From Leminorella richardii (GTDB lineage: Bacteria; Pseudomonadota; Gammaproteobacteria; Enterobacterales; Enterobacteriaceae), in NCBI RefSeq assembly GCF_900478135.1, contig NZ_LS483470.1, positions 248,001-312,000 of the forward strand: a stretch of 64,000 nt of DNA, written 5' to 3'. The notes beneath the pieces are model-generated. The model saw only the letters and a program-made list of their open reading frames with translations, did no database searches and was not told where the DNA came from. The first letter of the stretch is position 1. Each line of letters begins with the position of its first letter. Below are positions 17,887-27,436 of the stretch, piece after piece. The position numbers were made by a program, and so were the translations under genes.

Positions 17887-19214
17887 GTTTTTGGCGGTTC
17901 CCACCCCGAAGTTCGGTTGCACGGACGCTGCTGTTAATCGTCACCCTGCTGTTTATCAGCCTGGTGACGACTTACTTTGTGGTGTTGAACTTCGCCATCC
18001 TGCCCAGTATTCAGCAGTTTAACAAGGTGCTGGCCTATGAGGTCCGCATGTTGATGACCGACCGCCTAAAGCTGGAGGACGGTTCCTATCTGGTCATTCC
18101 CCCCCAGTTTCAGATGGAAATGTACCGCGAGCTGGGAATTTCGCTACACACGGACGCCTCTGCGGAAGAGAGCGGCCTGCGCTGGGCGCAGCGCTATGAC
18201 TTCCTGAGCCGCCAGATGAAGCAGCAGCTCGGTAGCCCAACAGAAGTTCGCATTCAGCTAGGGAACCATTCCCCGGTCGTATGGCTGAAAACCGAGCTTT
18301 CTCCCGAAATCTGGGTGCGGGTTCCGCTGACCGAAATTCGCCAAGGGGAGTTTGCCCCGCTGTTTCGCTATACGCTCGCCATTATTTTGATGGTAATCGG
18401 CGGCGCGTGGCTGTTTATTCGCATTCAAAACCGACCGCTGGCCGATTTGGAGTATGCCGCTCAGCAGGTAGGGACAGGAACCATTCCTCCGCCGCTGCGG
18501 GAGTACGGTGCTTCGGAGGTGCGCTCGGTTACTCGAGCGTTTAACCGCATGGCGTCCGGCGTTGAGCAGTTGGATAAAGACCGAGCGCTGCTGATGGCGG
18601 GCGTGAGTCACGACCTGCGAACGCCGCTGACGCGCATTCGCTTAGCCACCGAGATGATGGAAGAAAAAGAGGGCTATCTGGCAGAGTCTATCAATAAGGA
18701 TATTGAAGAGTGCAACGCCATCATTGAGCAGTTTATTGACTACCTTCGCACCGGTCAGGAACAGCAGACTGAGCCCTGTGATATCAACACCATTTTGGCT
18801 GAAGTTGTCTCGGCGAGCGGTTTGGAACAGCACATCGAAACGGCGCTGTTTGACGGGGAGCTGATTTCGGACGTTCATCCGCTGTCCATCAAGCGGGCTA
18901 TCGTTAACCTTATCGTCAACGCCTCTCGCTACGGCAACGGCTGGATTAAGCTCAGCAGTGGCCGAGAGTTTGGTAGAGTCTGGTTTCGCGTTGAGGACGA
19001 TGGCCCAGGTATTCCCAGAGATCAGCTGGAAACGCTTTTTCGCCCTTTTGTGCGCGGCGACAGCGCCCGCAGCATTAGCGGAACCGGACTAGGGCTGTCT
19101 ATTTTGAAGCGCATTGTAGACGGCCACGACGGTGAAATCGTGATGGGGAATAGCGAGCGTGGGGGGCTAAGCGTGAAAGTTTTCCTCTATGAGTGGAAAG
19201 AGAGCGACGAATAG
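17883..19214 (+). CDS. envZ: Osmosensor histidine kinase EnvZ
   Basis: The 443-residue inner-membrane kinase has a first membrane helix at residues ~15-38, a periplasmic domain, a second helix near 165-180, HAMP linker, and the H-box MAGVSHDLRTPLTRIRLATEMM with the phosphorylated His. The ATP-binding N, G1 and G2 boxes follow (NLIVNASRYG, EDDGPGIP, GTGLGLSI). E. coli EnvZ is 450 residues. It phosphorylates and dephosphorylates OmpR according to osmolarity. It starts inside the ompR stop region (ATGA overlap), so the pair is cotranslated. Confidence 0.97.
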   Translation: MSFWRFPPRSSVARTLLLIVTLLFISLVTTYFVVLNFAILPSIQQFNKVLAYEVRMLMTDRLKLEDGSYLVIPPQFQMEMYRELGISLHTDASAEESGLRWAQRYDFLSRQMKQQLGSPTEVRIQLGNHSPVVWLKTELSPEIWVRVPLTEIRQGEFAPLFRYTLAIILMVIGGAWLFIRIQNRPLADLEYAAQQVGTGTIPPPLREYGASEVRSVTRAFNRMASGVEQLDKDRALLMAGVSHDLRTPLTRIRLATEMMEEKEGYLAESINKDIEECNAIIEQFIDYLRTGQEQQTEPCDINTILAEVVSASGLEQHIETALFDGELISDVHPLSIKRAIVNLIVNASRYGNGWIKLSSGREFGRVWFRVEDDGPGIPRDQLETLFRPFVRGDSARSISGTGLGLSILKRIVDGHDGEIVMGNSERGGLSVKVFLYEWKESDE

Positions 19215-19226
19215 CTTTTTGACGAT

Positions 19227-19256
19227 TTCTGTTCCATCAAATTCTGTTCCATCAAA
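19227..19256. repeat. Tandem 15-bp duplication after envZ
   Basis: The unit TTCTGTTCCATCAAA occurs twice with no gap, between the envZ stop codon and the shared terminator. It looks like a recent slippage or duplication event. Confidence 0.9.
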
Positions 19257-19262
19257 AAGAAG

Positions 19263-19286
19263 AAAGGCGCCGTAGAGGCGCCTTTT
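19263..19286. terminator. Shared terminator between envZ and pckA
   Basis: An AAGGCGCC / GGCGCCTT stem with a GTAGA loop is followed by T5 on the plus strand and by A/T-rich sequence on the other side. It lies between convergent genes. Confidence 0.88.
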
Positions 19287-19304
19287 TCACGATTTCAGCA
19301 CACG

Positions 19305-20930
19305 CTATTTCTTCAGCTGAGGCCCTGCCTTGACCAGCGCCGCACCCGCCGCGGTGTCGGTATACTTATCAAAGTTGTCGACAAACAGCCCGGCCAGCTT
19401 CTCGGCCTTTTCCTGCCACTGTTCCAGAGAGGCGTAGGTGTCGCGCGGATCGAGGATTGCAGGATCAACGCCCGGCAGAGCCTTAGGCACGGCCAGATCG
19501 AAGATTGGCAGCGTAATCGTCTCGGCGTTCTCGATCTCACCGCTCAGGATGGCGTCGATAATACCGCGGGTATCCTTGATGGAGATTCGCTTTCCGGTAC
19601 CGTTCCAGCCGGTGTTAACCAAGTAGGCCGTTGCGCCGCTGGCCTGCATTCTTTTCACCAGCACTTCTGCATACTGGGTTGGGTGCAGAGAGAGGAATGC
19701 TGCGCCGAAGCAGGCAGAGAAAGTTGGCGTTGGCTCAGTAATGCCGCGCTCGGTGCCCGCCAGCTTGGCAGTAAAGCCGGACAGGAAGTGATACTGAGTC
19801 TGATCCGGCGTCAGTTTTGATACAGGTGGCAGAACGCCAAAGGCGTCGGCGGTTAGGAAGATCACCTTTTTGGCGTGGCCCGCTTTAGATACCGGCTTCA
19901 CAATATTGTGGATATGGTAAATCGGGTAAGACACGCGGGTGTTTTCAGTTTTTGAACCATCGTCAAAATCTACGCTGCCGTCTGCGCGAACGGTGACGTT
20001 TTCCAGCAGAGCATCGCGTTTAATGGCGTTATAGATATCCGGCTCGGCCTCTTGAGAGAGCTTGATAGTTTTTGCGTAGCAGCCGCCTTCAAAGTTGAAG
20101 ACGCCGTCGTCATCCCAGCCGTGTTCGTCATCGCCGATAAGCTGACGCTTTGGATCGGTCGACAGGGTGGTTTTACCGGTACCGGACAGGCCGAAGAAAA
20201 TTGCTACGTCGCCCTTATCGCCTACGTTGGCAGAGCAGTGCATAGAGGCGATGCCTTTGAGCGGCAGCAGGTAGTTCATCATTGAGAACATGCCTTTTTT
20301 CATCTCGCCACCGTACCAGGTGCCGCCGATAAGCTGAACGCCTTCAGTCAGGTTAAACGCCACGAAGTTTTCAGAGTTAAGCCCCTGCGCTTTCCAGTTT
20401 GGATTGGTGCACTTGGCGCCGTTCATCACGATAAAGTCAGGTTTAAAGACGGCGAGCTCTTCGTCGCTTGGGCGGATGAACATGTTCTTTACGAAGTGTG
20501 CCTGCCAGGCCACTTCGGTAATGAAGCGTACGCTCAGGCGAGAATCTTTGTTAGCGCCGCAGAAGGCGTCAATGATAAACAGACGCTTGCCGGACAGCTG
20601 ATCGGCAACCCGCTTTTTCAGCGATGACCAGACTTCTTGGGAAATGGGCTTGTTATCGTTTTTGCCTTTTCCCTGATCTGCCCACCAGACGGTGTTGCGA
20701 GTGGTATCGTCACGGACGATATATTTATCTTTGGGAGAGCGCCCGGTAAAGATACCGGTATCGACGGCGACCGCGCCAAGAGTGGTTACGGTACCTTTTT
20801 CATATCCTTCCAACCCGGGGCGTGTTTCCTCCTGGTACAAATAATCATAGCTCGGGTTGTACACAATCTCAGTGACGTTCTGGATACCATAGGCAGTCAG
20901 GTCTTCGGGTGTGATACGGTTTGTGCTCAT
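19305..20930 (-). CDS. pckA: Phosphoenolpyruvate carboxykinase (ATP)
   Basis: PckA converts oxaloacetate and ATP to phosphoenolpyruvate, CO2 and ADP, the first committed step of gluconeogenesis. The 541-residue sequence (E. coli 540) carries the kinase-1a P-loop GLSGTGKTTLS, the metal and substrate motif GDDEHGWDD, and the C-terminal NTGWNGTGKRISI segment. It lies next to ompR-envZ, as in E. coli, and ends at a shared terminator with envZ. Confidence 0.97.
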   Translation of the reverse strand: MSTNRITPEDLTAYGIQNVTEIVYNPSYDYLYQEETRPGLEGYEKGTVTTLGAVAVDTGIFTGRSPKDKYIVRDDTTRNTVWWADQGKGKNDNKPISQEVWSSLKKRVADQLSGKRLFIIDAFCGANKDSRLSVRFITEVAWQAHFVKNMFIRPSDEELAVFKPDFIVMNGAKCTNPNWKAQGLNSENFVAFNLTEGVQLIGGTWYGGEMKKGMFSMMNYLLPLKGIASMHCSANVGDKGDVAIFFGLSGTGKTTLSTDPKRQLIGDDEHGWDDDGVFNFEGGCYAKTIKLSQEAEPDIYNAIKRDALLENVTVRADGSVDFDDGSKTENTRVSYPIYHIHNIVKPVSKAGHAKKVIFLTADAFGVLPPVSKLTPDQTQYHFLSGFTAKLAGTERGITEPTPTFSACFGAAFLSLHPTQYAEVLVKRMQASGATAYLVNTGWNGTGKRISIKDTRGIIDAILSGEIENAETITLPIFDLAVPKALPGVDPAILDPRDTYASLEQWQEKAEKLAGLFVDNFDKYTDTAAGAALVKAGPQLKK

Positions 20931-21107
20931 AACTATTCCTTAAAAAGATAGATACTGCTGATTATTGTAAAGGCTTCCCTAACGCTGACTGAGACAACTA
21001 TCAAGGATCGGCATATTGTTCTAAATTTTGGTTCAAGATGCGATCTAGGTCGCTGTAATCTGAGACGTGAAGCGATTAAGGAGGGACATAAGCAGCGATA
21101 AACATTA
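20931..21107 (-). promoter_or_regulatory. Probable pckA promoter region
   Basis: The ~180 bases upstream of the pckA start hold no gene. Catabolite control is expected for the family, but no CRP site could be assigned with confidence. Confidence 0.4.
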
Positions 21108-21147
21108 AAAAACCGGGAGAATTGGCATATTCCTCCCGGCGGTTTTA
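21108..21147 (-). terminator. Rho-independent terminator after hslO
   Basis: A CCGGGAG / CTCCCGG stem is followed on the minus strand by a T-run (GGTTTTTTAA). It lies downstream of hslO and upstream of the pckA promoter. Confidence 0.85.
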
Positions 21148-21188
21148 GCGGTTTTGTTTTATGAGAGGAAAGAAGGCGTGGCGGCCAA

Positions 21189-22073
21189 TCAGTGCCGCGT
21201 ATCGTTCTCCATCAGCGGACCGCCGTTGAGGCGAAGCGCATCGATATCCATTTTCTCAAACAGGTAGTGTTTGCCGCAGTAGTCGCAGTGCATATCAATC
21301 TGCCCCTCTTCGGCCAGCATGGCATCTGTTTCTTCTTCTGGCAGCGTTATCAGCGCCTGAGCGCAGCGCTCTCTGGAACAGGTGCAGCGGAAAATCACCG
21401 GCTGGCCTTCAAACAGCGTTACCTCTTCTTCGTGATACAGGCGGTGCAGCACTTCTTCAACCGGCAGACTGAACAGTTCGTCGGCGGTGATGGTTTCCGT
21501 CATCGTTGCCAGATGATCGAACTCGCTGTCGTTGCTCTTGTGTGCAGGCAGCACCTGCAGCAGCATACCGGCCGCCGCCGGGCGTTCCTGATGCGCGCCG
21601 GTTTTGATGAACAGGCGGGTTGGCAGCTGTTCTGACTGGCGGAAGTAGGCTTCCAGGCAGCTGGAGACAGTGTCGCCTTCAAGGCCGACAACGCCCTGAT
21701 AGCGCTCGCCGTCTTTTGGCATGATGGTGATGACTAGATAGCCGTTACCCAGCATTTCTCTGAGGGTTGCATTGTCGGCGATGTCACCCTGCGGGCGAGC
21801 AACGCCGCGCATTTCCTGCTGGTTGTTGCCGTTAATCACGGCAAGCTTCAGCGGACCATCGCCCTGTAGCTGTACGGTGATGTCACCGTCAAACTTCAAA
21901 ATAGCCGTCAGCAGACTGGTGGCGACCAGCATTTCGCCCAGCAGGCGCTGCACCGCGACCGGATAGTTGTGGTTTTCCAGAATGTGGCAGTAAGTATCGC
22001 TGAGCGTAACGAGCTCGCCTCGAACGTCGTGCTTTTCGAACAGGTAGCGATGTAGTGAATCTGCTTTCAACAT
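21189..22073 (-). CDS. hslO: Redox-regulated chaperone Hsp33
   Basis: Hsp33 is a cytosolic holdase activated by oxidative unfolding. The 294-residue sequence has the chaperone domain (LLVATSLLTAILKFDGDITVQLQGDGP) and the C-terminal zinc redox switch with CxC (CTCSRERC) and CxxC (CDYCGKHY) cysteines. It lies downstream of hslR on the same strand, as in E. coli. Confidence 0.96.
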   Translation of the reverse strand: MLKADSLHRYLFEKHDVRGELVTLSDTYCHILENHNYPVAVQRLLGEMLVATSLLTAILKFDGDITVQLQGDGPLKLAVINGNNQQEMRGVARPQGDIADNATLREMLGNGYLVITIMPKDGERYQGVVGLEGDTVSSCLEAYFRQSEQLPTRLFIKTGAHQERPAAAGMLLQVLPAHKSNDSEFDHLATMTETITADELFSLPVEEVLHRLYHEEEVTLFEGQPVIFRCTCSRERCAQALITLPEEETDAMLAEEGQIDMHCDYCGKHYLFEKMDIDALRLNGGPLMENDTRH

Positions 22074-22098
22074 GATTTCTCTCTTATTAAGGGACGAT

Positions 22099-22509
22099 TT
22101 ACTGCTCTTCGTCGCCGTATTTAAATTTTATCAGGGTGCGCCGCTCTTTTTTGTCAGGGCGGCGATCCGGGTGAGGCATCGTCAGCGCGTTAAGCTTACG
22201 CGCCTGAGAGATCGCCTCGCGCTTGGTAATGCTTTCAGCCGTTTCTAGGTAGAGTTCCTGAGCTTCGCTGGCTCCCCGGCGCTGAGTGCTGAGGGCGAGG
22301 ACAGTCACGGTTTTTTCATCATTACCCTGACGCAGGCGAATTTCGGCGCCGACTTCGACTAGCTTGCTGGGCTTGGTTCTTTGCCCGCTGTAGTGGACCT
22401 TTCCGCCGTCAATCATGTCTCTCGCTGCGGCTCGGGTTTTATAAAAGCGCGCTGCCCATAGCCACTTATCGAGCCGAATGCCCTGTTCTTCCTCTGAGCG
22501 AACTGCCAT
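22099..22509 (-). CDS. hslR: Ribosome-associated heat shock protein Hsp15
   Basis: Hsp15 binds free 50S subunits carrying a nascent chain through an S4-type RNA-binding domain and helps rescue blocked ribosomes. The S4 fold is visible (IRLDKWLWAARFYKTRAAARDMIDGGKV), with a basic C-terminal tail. The start at 22509 (MAVRSEEEQ, 136 residues) is chosen over one at 22548: it is preceded by an AGGAGAGG ribosome site and matches the E. coli length (133). It forms an operon with hslO. The yrfG gene that follows igaA in E. coli is absent here. Confidence 0.95.
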   Translation of the reverse strand: MAVRSEEEQGIRLDKWLWAARFYKTRAAARDMIDGGKVHYSGQRTKPSKLVEVGAEIRLRQGNDEKTVTVLALSTQRRGASEAQELYLETAESITKREAISQARKLNALTMPHPDRRPDKKERRTLIKFKYGDEEQ

Positions 22510-22624
22510 AAAGACCTCTCCTGACGAATGTTCCACCGGTGGAGTCACCGGCAGAAAATAGTCAATGCCTGCCTATCAACATATGGGCTGCTGGCAAAAA
22601 TTCAAGCCGTGAAAGGCATAAGGG

Positions 22625-24796
22625 CTAGCTGTGCTGTACTTTTTGCCTGAAGCTTTTGGCGAAGCAGCGGTCGTAGTAGCTTTGGATTTGCGGGGTCCGC
22701 AGCGCATTTTTTCGCATACGAACAAGCATAAGCACCGAATTGTATAATAGGCTGGCGGCCATGACGATAAACAGCAGGCTGGCACCGAGATAGCGCCAGA
22801 AGGAAATCAGGCTGGATTCGCTATGCAGTGTGATTTGCATCGTCTGGTTTTCTATTGGTTCAATGCCGATCACGATGCCGCTGGCGGTGAACGGAACGTT
22901 CATAAGCCTGCTGGAAAGGCGCTTAAGTTCGAACCACTGTTTGATAGCGGTATTGTTGTAGAGCGAATCCGGCGGCAGGTCAGGGTTAAGCAGCGATGAG
23001 ATTTCTTCTTTGCTCAGCATCTGCTTTTGATTGTTATCGCTAAGCAGGTAGAACCCGCCCGTTGGTTTATTGTAGAGCGCCTGAGCAGCCTGGTGAGTCT
23101 GGCTATAGAAGAACGTTGAAACTAGCGTGTTCACCTGCGCGCGCAGAGTGTCAGCAATCGCCGGTCGAACGAACAGGTCTAAATGCTGTTCCGGGTGCTG
23201 ATGCGATTTTTTTACCAGCTCGCGCCACTCTTTTTCATTCGCCAGAGAAAGCAGCGAGGCTTTCAAGCGTCGGCAGTCATCGGGATCTTTACACAGCTTA
23301 TCCGTTTTTATCACGATATCCGGGAAGTCTTCCATTAGCGTCATACCTGACCGCTCTGCGCTTTTTGCCAGCTCGGGGTGGTTGCGATCTTCCAGATTAT
23401 TGAGAGGATTAAGCTGGTGGTCAACGGTATACAGCAGCTCTATCGCATTCTCAATCACTTCTGACGACGGCAGCTCTGGCAGATCGCTGGCACCCCAGTA
23501 CATCTGGGTGCAGTCAAACGGCATAAACGGATAGATAGCTTCACTGCGATAGACTGACGGCAGGCTGCACATGCCGCTGCCCCTAATCGTTAGGTGATCG
23601 CCAATTTTAACGTTTGCTGCCTGAAGCTCTTCTGGGGAACTGACACTGAGACTGGCTGGGTTTTTAAACCAGGCTTTGGTTAACTCCAGCGGCAGCTTTA
23701 ACGGAATAGCTGAAAGCAGGAGTAAAATGACTAGCAGGGAGGAAGCCGCCAAAACCAGATTCTTTCCCCAGTGGTAGAGAGGAAAAAGCGTGGACTCATT
23801 GTGCAGCGAAAGAAACTTTCCCTGTTTGACAACGTATCGATTGAGATAAATATCAATGTTGGTTTTGTGGTCCAGATCGTAGCCAACGTAGGGCTGCCAG
23901 TACTGAGGATACACTAAATCAATGGTGCCGACGGAAATGTTAGTGAGCAGTCCGCTGTCCGATTCACCAAATAGCCCCCAGCGTTTGGGAACGCCCCGCA
24001 GGCAGTGAATATTGTACTGAGGAGGCTTTGGCGTGTGGCGAAACATGTACCACAGGCCGACGCAAAGCGTCAGCACGGCAACGATCACCAGCCACGGCAG
24101 AAGCTCAATAGGGCTCACTAGACTACAGAAAAAGAGCCAGCCGGACGCGGCAACAATCAGCGAGGCGAGCAGCTTTTTCTTAGGCCGAAGCGCGGACTCC
24201 GCCTCTGTCTCTTTTCTTAGCCTGATAAGCTCGACGTTTTCGTTACCGTCATTTTTTTTGTGAATAGAGTGATGCTCGGAGCCATCATGTTCGCCGGTAG
24301 AGCGCTTTAAATGTATAAAATCGACCAGTTCATGGCCATTCAGCGTGAGGATGAACGGCGTTGTCTGCGTTTTTACCAGCTCAATTTGATTAACGCCTTT
24401 TATGTAGTCGCTCCATTCCGGCTCAATATATATCTCTATGCCGTGAACGTAGTGGCGGTGCTTGCCGGAGTTTTTTTCATCAGGTAGCGACGTTATAGGC
24501 GCTTCAAAAGTGTATACACTATCACTGTAGGGTGTCAGTGAAGCCTTGATGGTTTCGCGAAGGGCATTGTCCGAAACCTGACTTTCCAGATATTCCAGAT
24601 ATTCAGTAAGCGCCGCGCTTTCTTCAGCAGAGAGCTTCCTCGTGCTGTTATGGACAAAGGGCAGATGGTTATCTGTGGCGCGAAGACGAGCCATACGCCG
24701 ACGCATCGCCCACCGATAAAGGACGATCCCGAACAGCATTATGAGTGCGATCAGCAGTGATAACGTGAAGATGCCGATATCGCTATTGTTCAACAT
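22625..24796 (-). CDS. igaA: Rcs phosphorelay inhibitor IgaA (YrfF/MucM)
   Basis: IgaA is an essential inner-membrane protein that holds down RcsC-RcsD-RcsB envelope-stress signalling. The 723-residue sequence (E. coli YrfF 711) has an N-terminal membrane helix (residues ~8-28), a cytosolic region, a helix pair around 210-255, another near 345-370, a long periplasmic domain with Cys residues (GSGMCSLP, CTQMYWGA, CKDPDDC), and a final helix near 660-685. It is placed between hslR and nudE, as in E. coli. Confidence 0.93.
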   Translation of the reverse strand: MLNNSDIGIFTLSLLIALIMLFGIVLYRWAMRRRMARLRATDNHLPFVHNSTRKLSAEESAALTEYLEYLESQVSDNALRETIKASLTPYSDSVYTFEAPITSLPDEKNSGKHRHYVHGIEIYIEPEWSDYIKGVNQIELVKTQTTPFILTLNGHELVDFIHLKRSTGEHDGSEHHSIHKKNDGNENVELIRLRKETEAESALRPKKKLLASLIVAASGWLFFCSLVSPIELLPWLVIVAVLTLCVGLWYMFRHTPKPPQYNIHCLRGVPKRWGLFGESDSGLLTNISVGTIDLVYPQYWQPYVGYDLDHKTNIDIYLNRYVVKQGKFLSLHNESTLFPLYHWGKNLVLAASSLLVILLLLSAIPLKLPLELTKAWFKNPASLSVSSPEELQAANVKIGDHLTIRGSGMCSLPSVYRSEAIYPFMPFDCTQMYWGASDLPELPSSEVIENAIELLYTVDHQLNPLNNLEDRNHPELAKSAERSGMTLMEDFPDIVIKTDKLCKDPDDCRRLKASLLSLANEKEWRELVKKSHQHPEQHLDLFVRPAIADTLRAQVNTLVSTFFYSQTHQAAQALYNKPTGGFYLLSDNNQKQMLSKEEISSLLNPDLPPDSLYNNTAIKQWFELKRLSSRLMNVPFTASGIVIGIEPIENQTMQITLHSESSLISFWRYLGASLLFIVMAASLLYNSVLMLVRMRKNALRTPQIQSYYDRCFAKSFRQKVQHS

Positions 24797-25117
24797 GAAA
24801 AGTTCTCATTCGTCATCTTACTGTTTCGATCGCGCATTGTATCGTTTTGTACTGAATACCGTTTCTGCCGCGCCATCCAATGGGCGCTCGTCAAGGCGTT
24901 GTGCGTGATGCTGTGTATAGAGAGAAACAAGGAGATTCCTATCCCTGCCAAAGAGTCAGTCTATAGTAAATCTCTATAGCTCAGAATACAAAGATCGTAA
25001 CGTTTTCTGAAGCGGCTTTATCGCGTTAGTACAAGAGAGAGTGAAGATTATTCGTGAAAAATATAATAAAATGGCAACATATTGATTACAGCGCTCATAC
25101 GCTTTGAGGTCGACAGA
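24797..25117. other. Divergent intergenic region between igaA and nudE
   Basis: 321 bases with no gene. It is GC-mixed near igaA and AT-rich before nudE, consistent with two divergent promoters. No specific operator was recognised. Confidence 0.5.
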
Positions 25118-25681
25118 ATGGACAAGGCTCAGCAGAAACCCAAAATATTAAACGTTGAAACCGTTGCCAAGTCGCGGCTGTTTCACGTGCAGTCTGTCGA
25201 GCTGGCCTTCAGCAATGGTGAAAACAGAGTATATGAACGTCTGCTCCCCAAAGGGCACAAGGCCGTTATGATTGTGCCTGTTAGCGGCAGCGATATTTTA
25301 CTGATCCGCGAATACGCTGTAGCGATTGAAGACTACGAGCTGGGCTTCCCTAAAGGGCTGGTAGAGCCGGAAGAGGACGTTATTGCCGCCGCCAACCGCG
25401 AGCTGATGGAAGAAGTGGGCTTTGGCGCAAAAAAATTAACCGTTCTGGCTGAGCTGACAATGGCGCCAACTTACTTTGCCAGCACTATGTGTATTGTGTT
25501 GGCAGAGGATTTATACCCTCAAAAGCTGGAAGGGGATGAGCCCGAGCCGCTGACACTGGTTCCCTGGCCGAAGGCTGACATGATGTCTCTGCTACAGGCA
25601 AAAGACTTCAATGAGTCCCGTAACGTTAGCGCCATGTTTCTTGCCAGAGAGTATCTTCAGCAGCGCGACGGGCAACTGTAA
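25118..25681 (+). CDS. nudE: ADP compounds hydrolase NudE
   Basis: A cytosolic Nudix hydrolase acting on ADP-ribose, Ap3A and NADH-type substrates. The 187-residue product (E. coli 186) has the Nudix box, seen as GLVEPEEDVIAAANRELMEEVGF. The start at 25118 (MDKAQQKP) is preferred over 25082 because it matches E. coli in length and has a GAGG site upstream. A strong terminator follows. In E. coli nudE faces mrcA directly; here an 11.8-kb island separates them. Confidence 0.94.
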   Translation: MDKAQQKPKILNVETVAKSRLFHVQSVELAFSNGENRVYERLLPKGHKAVMIVPVSGSDILLIREYAVAIEDYELGFPKGLVEPEEDVIAAANRELMEEVGFGAKKLTVLAELTMAPTYFASTMCIVLAEDLYPQKLEGDEPEPLTLVPWPKADMMSLLQAKDFNESRNVSAMFLAREYLQQRDGQL

Positions 25682-25691
25682 GCGCCAAGAG

Positions 25692-25718
25692 AAAAGGCCG
25701 CCAGTTTCGGCGGCCTTT
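25692..25718. terminator. Terminator after nudE
   Basis: An AAGGCCGCC / GGCGGCCTT stem with an AGTTTC loop. It lies at the convergent ends of nudE and the first island SDR, so it marks the left edge of the island. Confidence 0.85.
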
Positions 25719-25740
25719 GCGTGTTAACGGTAGGTGCACC

Positions 25741-26523
25741 TTACCAGCAGACAAAACCTCCATCGACAATCAGATCAACGCCGGTGCAAAACGATGCGGC
25801 ATCGCTTGCCAGAAAGATCGCCGGGCCTGCCATCTCTTCTACCCTAGCCATGCGCTGCATTGGCGTCTGCTCTTCAAACTCTTTGGTTTGATGAACCATT
25901 TCCGGTCGGGTGTTCATCGGCGTGGCGGTGTATCCGGGGCTGATGGCGTTTACGCGAATGTTTTTCTCCACCCACTCCATCGCCAGGCTTTTGGTTAAAT
26001 GAATGACGCCAGCTTTGGAACAGTTGTAGTGCGCCTGCTCCAATCCGCGATTGATAATCACGCCAGACATTGAGGCGATATTGATAATCGAGCCTCCACC
26101 GCATTCCGCCATCAGAGCCGCCTCGGCCTTACAGGAATTCCATACCCCTGTCAGGTTGATGTCGATAACGCGCTGCCACTGTTCGGCCTCCATCTCTAAT
26201 GCCGGATTGGCGTTGGCGATGCCTGCGGCGTTAACGGCGACGTCAAGACGACCGAACTGGCTTTTTGCCAGCGCAACGCCGTTCTGGAGATCGCTAAACC
26301 GGCGGACGTCACCGCTAAATAGAACGGCCTGCCCGCCGATACTCTGTATATTCTTAACGGTTTCGTGCAGACCCTCTTCCTGTAGGTCAAAACACACGAC
26401 GCTTGCCCCCGCACTGGCTAGGCCGTAGGCGATCGTTTGGCCGATGCCGCTGCCTGCTCCCGTGACAAACGCAACGCGATCTTTCAGGCTAAATAACGTT
26501 TGAGAAAAATTTTTTGCGATCAT
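25741..26523 (-). CDS. Short-chain dehydrogenase/reductase (polyol or sugar dehydrogenase type)
   Basis: The 260-residue classical SDR has the NAD(P)-binding TGAGSGIG motif (about residues 21-28), an Asp after strand 2 (FDLQ), which suggests NAD preference, NAAG, the catalytic Ser in NIASMSG, and YNCSK as the YxxxK pair. The C-terminal VDLIVDGGF closes the fold. It is the last gene of a seven-gene minus-strand cluster with an RbsABC-type importer and FGGY kinase. This fits oxidation of an imported polyol or sugar. The substrate is not deducible; it is similar in style to threitol, ribitol and sorbitol dehydrogenases. Confidence 0.88.
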   Translation of the reverse strand: MIAKNFSQTLFSLKDRVAFVTGAGSGIGQTIAYGLASAGASVVCFDLQEEGLHETVKNIQSIGGQAVLFSGDVRRFSDLQNGVALAKSQFGRLDVAVNAAGIANANPALEMEAEQWQRVIDINLTGVWNSCKAEAALMAECGGGSIINIASMSGVIINRGLEQAHYNCSKAGVIHLTKSLAMEWVEKNIRVNAISPGYTATPMNTRPEMVHQTKEFEEQTPMQRMARVEEMAGPAIFLASDAASFCTGVDLIVDGGFVCW

Positions 26524-26598
26524 GTTATGGCTTCCCTTAATGCTTTAATGCTGCGCTATAGCTGAATCAAGACTGTGACGCTCTGGCAGATGAGAGCG

Positions 26599-27396
26599 CT
26601 ATGACATGATTAATCCGCCATCGACGTTGATCGTTTGTCCTGTAATGTAGCGAGCATCGTTTGATGCAAGGAAAGCGACCAGCCCTGCGACGTCTTCAGG
26701 CTGCCCGGCACGCTTTAATGGAATGCCTTCAACCCACTCGGCCATCAGCTCGCCTTTGCCGTAGCGCTTGCTGTCCGTGCTGAGGATTTCACCCCAAACG
26801 CGATCGTTATAGTCCCACATTTCACTTTCAATAATGCCTGGACAGAAGGCGTTAACGGTGATGTTCCACGGTGCGAGCTCGTGAGCCAGACTTTGGGTAA
26901 TGCCAATAACGCCCATTTTGCTGGCAGCGTAGTGAGGGGTATAAATAAAGCCCTGACGACCTTGCCCAGAAGAGGTGTTGATAAGACAGCCGTGATTTTG
27001 TTTGACCATATACTTAGCGGCTTCACGGCAGCACAGCCATACGCCGGTGGTGTTGACCGCCAGAACTTTTTCAAAGTCCGCCTTGGGCATACGGTCAAAA
27101 TAGTCAATGGTGATGACGCCGGCGTTTTGTACTGACACGTCAATGGTTCCGAATCGAGCCGCTGCCTGTTCATACAGACTTTGTACCTGCTGTTCGTCGG
27201 TGACGTCAGTCACCAGTGACAGGATGTCTGTACCATAGCGCTGACGCAGCGCCTGTGCCGTTTCGTGGACGCGCTCTGAGTTTGACGTCATCACTAAATT
27301 TGCACCGTCGCGGGCAAAGCGTTCAGCAATGCCTGCGCCAATGCCTCGACAGGCTCCCGTGATGACAACCGTTTTTTGATGAAAATCTCGCTGCAT
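26599..27396 (-). CDS. Short-chain dehydrogenase/reductase (sorbitol/xylitol dehydrogenase type)
   Basis: The 265-residue classical SDR has TGACRGIG (about residues 13-20), NAG, the catalytic Ser in NTSSGQG and YAASK. The C-terminal half, with the SEMWDYNDRVW stretch, resembles polyol dehydrogenases such as SmoS, which oxidise sorbitol- or xylitol-like substrates. It lies 75 bases before the other SDR and 40 bases after the permease gene. Two non-identical SDRs in one operon suggest either two successive redox steps, such as an epimerisation through a keto intermediate, or two related substrates. Confidence 0.88.
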   Translation of the reverse strand: MQRDFHQKTVVITGACRGIGAGIAERFARDGANLVMTSNSERVHETAQALRQRYGTDILSLVTDVTDEQQVQSLYEQAAARFGTIDVSVQNAGVITIDYFDRMPKADFEKVLAVNTTGVWLCCREAAKYMVKQNHGCLINTSSGQGRQGFIYTPHYAASKMGVIGITQSLAHELAPWNITVNAFCPGIIESEMWDYNDRVWGEILSTDSKRYGKGELMAEWVEGIPLKRAGQPEDVAGLVAFLASNDARYITGQTINVDGGLIMS

Positions 27397-27436
27397 TTTT
27401 TTCTCCTTTGGCTGCCTTTTCAGGCAAAACGAAGTA

